From contig JAJYKO010000145.1 in assembly GCA_021788565.1 (NCBI GenBank), forward strand, positions 1 through 9,354: DNA of 9,354 nt. Reading direction: 5' to 3'. Positions 6,480-9,354 of this stretch are shown here, in pieces. The notes beneath the pieces were generated by a model. The model was not told the origin of the DNA and ran no database searches. It saw only the letters and a program-made list of their open reading frames with translations. The DNA is from Chloroflexota bacterium. Lineage in GTDB: Bacteria; Chloroflexota; UBA6077. The position numbers and the translations under genes are program-made. How positions within the stretch are numbered: the first letter of the stretch is position 1; each line of letters begins with the position of its first letter.

Positions 6480-6665
6480 ATGCAGACGGAACGAGGTCGA
6501 CTACCGGAGGGCCTTCCGGTGCCAGTGGACGATGGCGCGTGTAATCACCTCCCAGGAATGGCACTGCCGTCCCTGGAATCGCCTCCGACGACTGACCGGT
6601 CCGTTCGGCAAACGGCCTGCACTTCGGCGAACGATCGGCGGTACATCGCATTTCGGATCCTGTGA
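6480..6665 (+). pseudogene. N-terminal remnant of a peroxiredoxin-like (AhpC/TSA) gene
   Basis: A near-ideal ribosome-binding site, AAAAGGAGG at 6462-6470, stands 9 nt before an ATG that opens a 61-codon frame. Residues 9-42 read like the N-terminus of an AhpC/TSA-family peroxiredoxin: LPEGLPVPVDDGACNHLPG, then MALPSL, then a Thr-Asp-Arg-Ser-Val stretch at the point where such proteins have a Thr-Asp-Gly turn. The similarity ends there. The next 19 codons look random, and the thioredoxin fold with the peroxidatic Cys is missing. I found no continuation in the other plus frames. The frame stops 2 nt before the stop of the convergent membrane gene, so the break probably marks an old deletion or rearrangement. 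The homology is recalled from family patterns, not searched. It could still make a 61-residue peptide. Confidence 0.5.
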
Positions 6666-6667
6666 GG

Positions 6668-7702
6668 CTAATGGTCCACGCTGTGCCGCCAGATCGCCAC
6701 CAAACGCCGCGGCAAGGACAAACGGCTTGTCGATGTGGGATCGGGAACAGCTTGGCCCTTTCGGATCTTGCGGTCCTCAAGGTATTGGATGAGGACCAGG
6801 TCCAGGGCTGGCAGGTACACCGTCACTATCACGAAAGGGGCGGCCAGATCGACTGTCCCATACATGTTCGCCCACTCATGTAGATACGTCACCGCGAGAA
6901 ACCACGCCCCGTACCCGAGCCAACTGGCGCCAACGAACGCAGCCATCTGGCGAGCGGTCCGCGGAATCAGAAACAGCAGCATCTGGTCGTACCAGAACAG
7001 CAGCTGAGGCAGAACCGACATCGCGATGAGAAGGCGACCCTCGCGACTCCGCCACGCCAGGATGCTGAGCACGAGCAGAAAGCCCGGTAGCACCATCAGG
7101 GGAGCGGGGTGTGGAACGAGAGATGTCAGCGTGACATGCAGCCACCAGAAGGGCCACACGGGCAGAACGGCCAGGGAGATCAGGAAGAGGGCAGCGCCTC
7201 CCAGGATTCCCCTAAACGTCGGTCGGAACAGAAAGGCGCCAAACCCGATGGTAGGCTTGCAGACGGCGAACCCCTGGAGGGCCGGCACGAGTGCCGCCGC
7301 CACCATCAGCGGCGACCACTGGGCAACCTGGGCCGCCACCAGGAAGGAGGGCGTTGCGAACATGAGTAGCCGCCACACCGGTCCGTTGCTCAGACCGAAC
7401 GCCATCGCCGCGGACGAGATCCCGAAGAAGAGCGCCCCTGCCACGTACGGGTTGAGGCCGACCAGCGGCAGGGCCACCAGCGCGGCGGGGAGGGGGTAGT
7501 AGAAGGGAGTGTCGAAGGGATAGGCCCCGCCCCCAACTATCACCTGGTACGGATTCTGGCCTGCCAGCAGCGCCCGCGCGGCCCGAAGCGGCCATTCGAA
7601 ATCGGAGGCAAGGTAGCCGCGACTGGCTAAGCCTACGTAGCTCACAAGAGCCGCGGCTACGCCAAAGAGGACCGCTATCGCGATTCGTCGTTCGAGGGAC
7701 AC
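6668..7702 (-). CDS. Polytopic membrane protein, probable GT-C glycosyltransferase (GT87/DUF2029-like)
   Basis: This predicted 344-residue inner-membrane protein has about nine hydrophobic segments, starting at 6-25. After helix 1 comes an extracytoplasmic loop with SDFEWPLRAARALLAGQNPY (33-52). An acidic residue (D34, E36) followed by an Ala-rich helix and a Gly-x-Asn/Asp-Pro-Tyr turn is typical of GT87-type polyprenyl-phosphate-sugar mannosyltransferases. A Lys-Pro in the middle (K149-P150, CKPTIG) is also common in that family. The C-terminus (310-344) is basic and probably cytoplasmic. Sugar and acceptor are unknown. An in-frame ATG at 7819 would add 39 residues, but I prefer the GTG at 7702: GAAGGAA (7717-7711) lies 8 nt upstream, helix 1 follows at once, and the likely promoter puts transcription start near 7802. 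Its stop lies beside the peroxiredoxin remnant. Confidence 0.65.
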   Translation of the reverse strand: MSLERRIAIAVLFGVAAALVSYVGLASRGYLASDFEWPLRAARALLAGQNPYQVIVGGGAYPFDTPFYYPLPAALVALPLVGLNPYVAGALFFGISSAAMAFGLSNGPVWRLLMFATPSFLVAAQVAQWSPLMVAAALVPALQGFAVCKPTIGFGAFLFRPTFRGILGGAALFLISLAVLPVWPFWWLHVTLTSLVPHPAPLMVLPGFLLVLSILAWRSREGRLLIAMSVLPQLLFWYDQMLLFLIPRTARQMAAFVGASWLGYGAWFLAVTYLHEWANMYGTVDLAAPFVIVTVYLPALDLVLIQYLEDRKIRKGQAVPDPTSTSRLSLPRRLVAIWRHSVDH

Positions 7703-7808
7703 GTCGGCACTTCCTTCAGCAGTGTCAGCAATCCGGCTCACGTCCGGTGCGCCGGAGCGGTACTTCAACCTGGAGCACATCGCGTACCTGGGGAGCGGAC
7801 GGCTTCGC

Positions 7809-7838
7809 GAGATAGGCAACCGCCTAAAGCCCCGTCAA
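7809..7838 (-). promoter_or_regulatory. Promoter of the GT87-like gene
   Basis: On the minus strand TTGACG (7838-7833) is followed after 18 bp by TATCTC (7814-7809). This would start RNA near 7802 and give a leader of about 100 nt to the GTG at 7702. It argues against the ATG at 7819, which would be upstream of the RNA start. Confidence 0.4.
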
Positions 7839-7861
7839 TGCTCGAACGATGAGCTTGTTAA

Positions 7862-7890
7862 TTGACACTGTGGATCAGATGTGCTATTTG
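7862..7890 (+). promoter_or_regulatory. Promoter of the FecCD-type operon
   Basis: A consensus -35 TTGACA (7862-7867), a 17-bp spacer and TATTTG (7885-7890) preceded by TGC (7882-7884) make a good extended -10 promoter. RNA would start near 7896-7898. That excludes the in-frame GTG at 7881 as a start and fits an ATG at 7923. The decamer TTGACACTGT at the -35 is identical to the one upstream of the G1 peptidase. Confidence 0.6.
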
Positions 7891-7904
7891 TGCTAGAGCG
7901 CATC
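7878..7904. promoter_or_regulatory. Operator-like repeats over the -10 region
   Basis: TGTGCTA occurs twice (7880-7886 and 7889-7895) with a 9-bp period. An imperfect dyad, GATGTGCT (7878-7885) against AGCGCATC (7897-7904), frames them with one mismatch. Both overlap the -10 and the probable RNA start, where a repressor would act. They do not match a Fur or DtxR/IdeR box that I know, so the regulator is unknown. Confidence 0.3.
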
Positions 7905-7922
7905 ACACGATTTGGCGGGGCG

Positions 7923-8954
7923 ATGAGGCTCATACACATAAGGGCAATGCGACAGAGGTTGTTCGGGCTGCTTTTCCTGTTTGCCCCTCTGGTCTTCATC
8001 TATGCTTCGTTGTTCGTCGGCAGGTATCCGCTGTCCGTGACGCAGATTTTCGACGTCTTGTGGTTCAAAGTCAGCGGAATTAGAACCCCACAGATATCCG
8101 ATGCGAACATAACTATCCTGTGGGATATCCGTCTGTCCAGGGCACTGCTGGGAGCCCTGGTAGGAGCCAGCCTCGCGACCAGCGGGGCCGCTTTTCAGGG
8201 ACTCTTTCGTAACCCGCTGGTCAGCTCTAACATCCTCGGGGTGAGTTCGGGGGCTGGCTTTGGCGCAGCGCTGGCGATCCTCTTGGCGGCCGACCACTCC
8301 ACTACATATCTCTTTTCCTTCGCTTTCGGCCTGCTGGCCGTTGGCCTCGCCTATCTAATAGGAACCGTGTACAGGTCGACTCCCACTATCATGCTGGTTT
8401 TGGGTGGGGTTATCGTTTCCGCCATCTTTTCTTCCCTATTGTCGCTGATGAAGTACGTGGCAGACCCATACAACCAGTTGCCCGCCATTGTCTTCTGGCT
8501 CATGGGCAGCCTGGCTTCTGCCAGTTTTCAGGACCTATCGTTCGCCGGGATACCGATGGTGGCAGGCTTGCTGGGCCTGGCGGCCCTGCGCTGGAGAATC
8601 AACGTTCTGTCCATGGGCGACGAAGAAGCCAGGACCCTCGGGGTTGACGTCACGCTGCATAAGGGCCTTGTCATCTTCTTTGCTACAATGGCTGCTGCCG
8701 GCGCCGTCTGCGTCAGTGGCGTAATCGGGTGGGTCGGGCTCGTCATCCCCCACATCGGCAGAATGCTGGTAGGTAATGACAACCGGGCCCTCATTCCTGT
8801 GAGCATGTCCCTGGGGGCCTGTTTCCTGATCTTGATCGACGACCTCGCCAGGAATGTTACGGGAGCCGAACTGCCGTTGGGAATCCTCACATCGTTGATC
8901 GGGGCGCCATTCTTCGTGTACCTGCTGAAAAGGACGAAGGGGAAGGGCTGGTAG
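7923..8954 (+). CDS. FecCD-family permease of a metal-chelate/corrinoid ABC importer
   Basis: This 343-residue inner-membrane permease belongs to the type II importer family (BtuC, FhuB, FecCD), which usually works as a homodimer bound by two ATPases. Hydrophobic segments match the ten-helix fold. Family motifs are clear: IRLSRALLGALVGASLA then FQGLFRNPL (69-99), SSGAGFGA (108-115), the ATPase-coupling segment GDEEARTLGV (232-241), GWVGLVIPHIGRMLVG (269-284) and ELPLGILTSLIGAPFF (316-331). Family members carry ferric siderophores, heme or cobamides; sequence alone does not decide which. I chose the ATG at 7923 because the promoter starts RNA near 7897 and a weak GGCGGGG lies just before. The ATG at 7947 is an alternative. 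The ATPase gene follows after 1 nt. The substrate-binding protein is not in this window and is not directly upstream. Confidence 0.9.
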   Translation: MRLIHIRAMRQRLFGLLFLFAPLVFIYASLFVGRYPLSVTQIFDVLWFKVSGIRTPQISDANITILWDIRLSRALLGALVGASLATSGAAFQGLFRNPLVSSNILGVSSGAGFGAALAILLAADHSTTYLFSFAFGLLAVGLAYLIGTVYRSTPTIMLVLGGVIVSAIFSSLLSLMKYVADPYNQLPAIVFWLMGSLASASFQDLSFAGIPMVAGLLGLAALRWRINVLSMGDEEARTLGVDVTLHKGLVIFFATMAAAGAVCVSGVIGWVGLVIPHIGRMLVGNDNRALIPVSMSLGACFLILIDDLARNVTGAELPLGILTSLIGAPFFVYLLKRTKGKGW

Positions 8955-8955
8955 C

Positions 8956-9354
8956 GTGAAAGCAGTGGAGGTCATCGGCGCCAGCTACGGATACACGCAC
9001 ACCAGCATCTTTGAAGACCTCCATCTGGAGGTCAACAAGGGTGAGCTGTTCTGCCTGTTTGGTCCCAACGGCTGCGGAAAGTCCACTCTCTTGCGATGCA
9101 TGACCGGACTCTTGCGCCTGAAGAGCGGGGAGATATTCCTCGACGGCGAAAGACTCAGCCAACTGAGCCCCGGGCAGATCGCGCAGCGTGTTTCCTATGT
9201 ACCGCAGATCCACGAAAGGGCCTTTCCGTATACAGTGCGAGAGTTCGTTCTGATGGGCAGGACTCCTCACATCAAGCTGTTCTCCACACCCACGCGCCGG
9301 GACATGGCTGCGTGTGAGGAGGCCATTCACACCGTTGGGATGCAAGAATACCTG
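8956..9354 (+). CDS. FecE-type ABC transporter ATPase, partial (N-terminal 133 residues)
   Basis: The frame runs open from a GTG at 8956 to the window edge, giving the first 133 residues of an expected 250-270. It supplies ATP hydrolysis for the permease encoded just before it, from which it is separated by one base. Walker A is GPNGCGKST (36-44) and the Q-loop is YVPQ (81-84). The start of the helical subdomain reads VREFVLMGRTPH (94-105), typical of FecE/FepC/BtuD-like ATPases. The ABC signature and Walker B would lie beyond the edge. The GTG start is supported by GAAGGG about 8 nt upstream, inside the end of the permease gene, so translation is probably coupled. Confidence 0.92.
   Translation, partial: MKAVEVIGASYGYTHTSIFEDLHLEVNKGELFCLFGPNGCGKSTLLRCMTGLLRLKSGEIFLDGERLSQLSPGQIAQRVSYVPQIHERAFPYTVREFVLMGRTPHIKLFSTPTRRDMAACEEAIHTVGMQEYL

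Noticed and set aside
6271..6792. Plus-strand open frame (173 codons) spanning the gap and the end of the GT87-like gene
   Set aside because: Cys/Arg-rich, no family, and it runs into the opposing gene; the 6480-6665 frame explains the good ribosome-binding site.
7703..7819. N-terminal 39-residue extension of the GT87-like protein
   Set aside because: The stretch is basic and family-unlike, and a good promoter (7809-7838) and ribosome-binding site (7711-7717) favour the GTG at 7702.
7722..7865. Plus-strand 47-codon frame from a GTG in the divergent promoter region, with protein-like composition
   Set aside because: No ribosome-binding site, no recognised family, and it overlaps the leader and promoters of both flanking genes.
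7881..7922. GTG 7881 as start of the FecCD-type permease
   Set aside because: It lies inside the spacer of a strong promoter, upstream of the expected RNA start.

Overview
The window reads as ordinary bacterial chromosome of moderately high GC. Predicted secreted proteins, Shine-Dalgarno-led genes and sigma70-type promoters are all visible. I see no RNA gene, CRISPR array, transposase or phage gene. A Chloroflexota-like host is my best guess. It rests on the secreted glutamic (G1) peptidase preceded by an NTF2-like domain, the GH18 protein of spore-germination type, the small CxxC/CxxC zinc-ribbon protein and the thioredoxin-reductase-like ferredoxin/flavodoxin-NADP reductase. This is inference from gene types; no phylogenetic marker is present.

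Layout. 1-422: no supportable gene; a GC-rich dyad lies just before the first ribosome-binding site. 423-725 (+): small zinc-ribbon protein. 811-844: perfect 13-bp hairpin. 875-2080 (+): 12-TM-type MFS transporter, probably an exporter. 2244-3545 (+): membrane-anchored or secreted GH18-family protein with a Pro/Ser/Thr-rich insert inside the barrel; a strong Shine-Dalgarno and a possible 20-codon leader lie upstream. 3595-3697: promoter region with 11-bp-period repeats and a structured 5' leader. 3698-5083 (+): secreted glutamic peptidase (eqolisin, family G1) with an NTF2-like domain and a Gly-rich tail. 5123-5154: 14-bp hairpin between convergent genes. 5182-6183 (-): type II ferredoxin/flavodoxin-NADP+ reductase with its own extended -10 promoter. 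6480-6665 (+): N-terminal remnant of a peroxiredoxin-like gene. 6668-7702 (-): polytopic membrane protein resembling GT-C glycosyltransferases of the GT87 type. 7703-7922: divergent promoter region. 7923-8954 (+) and 8956 to the edge (+): permease and ATPase of a FecCD/FecE-type metal-chelate importer.

How they fit together. The two exported hydrolases (GH18, then G1 peptidase) sit side by side and suggest turnover of wall or external polymer, but each seems to have its own transcription start. The reductase and the peroxiredoxin remnant are divergent neighbours and may be what is left of a redox pair. The last two genes form an operon with a 1-nt gap; its substrate-binding protein is not in the window. 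The most noteworthy item is the bacterial eqolisin: all four residues I could align with the fungal active site are identifiable, and its promoter carries Pho-box-like repeats. I do not see a clearly new multi-gene system.
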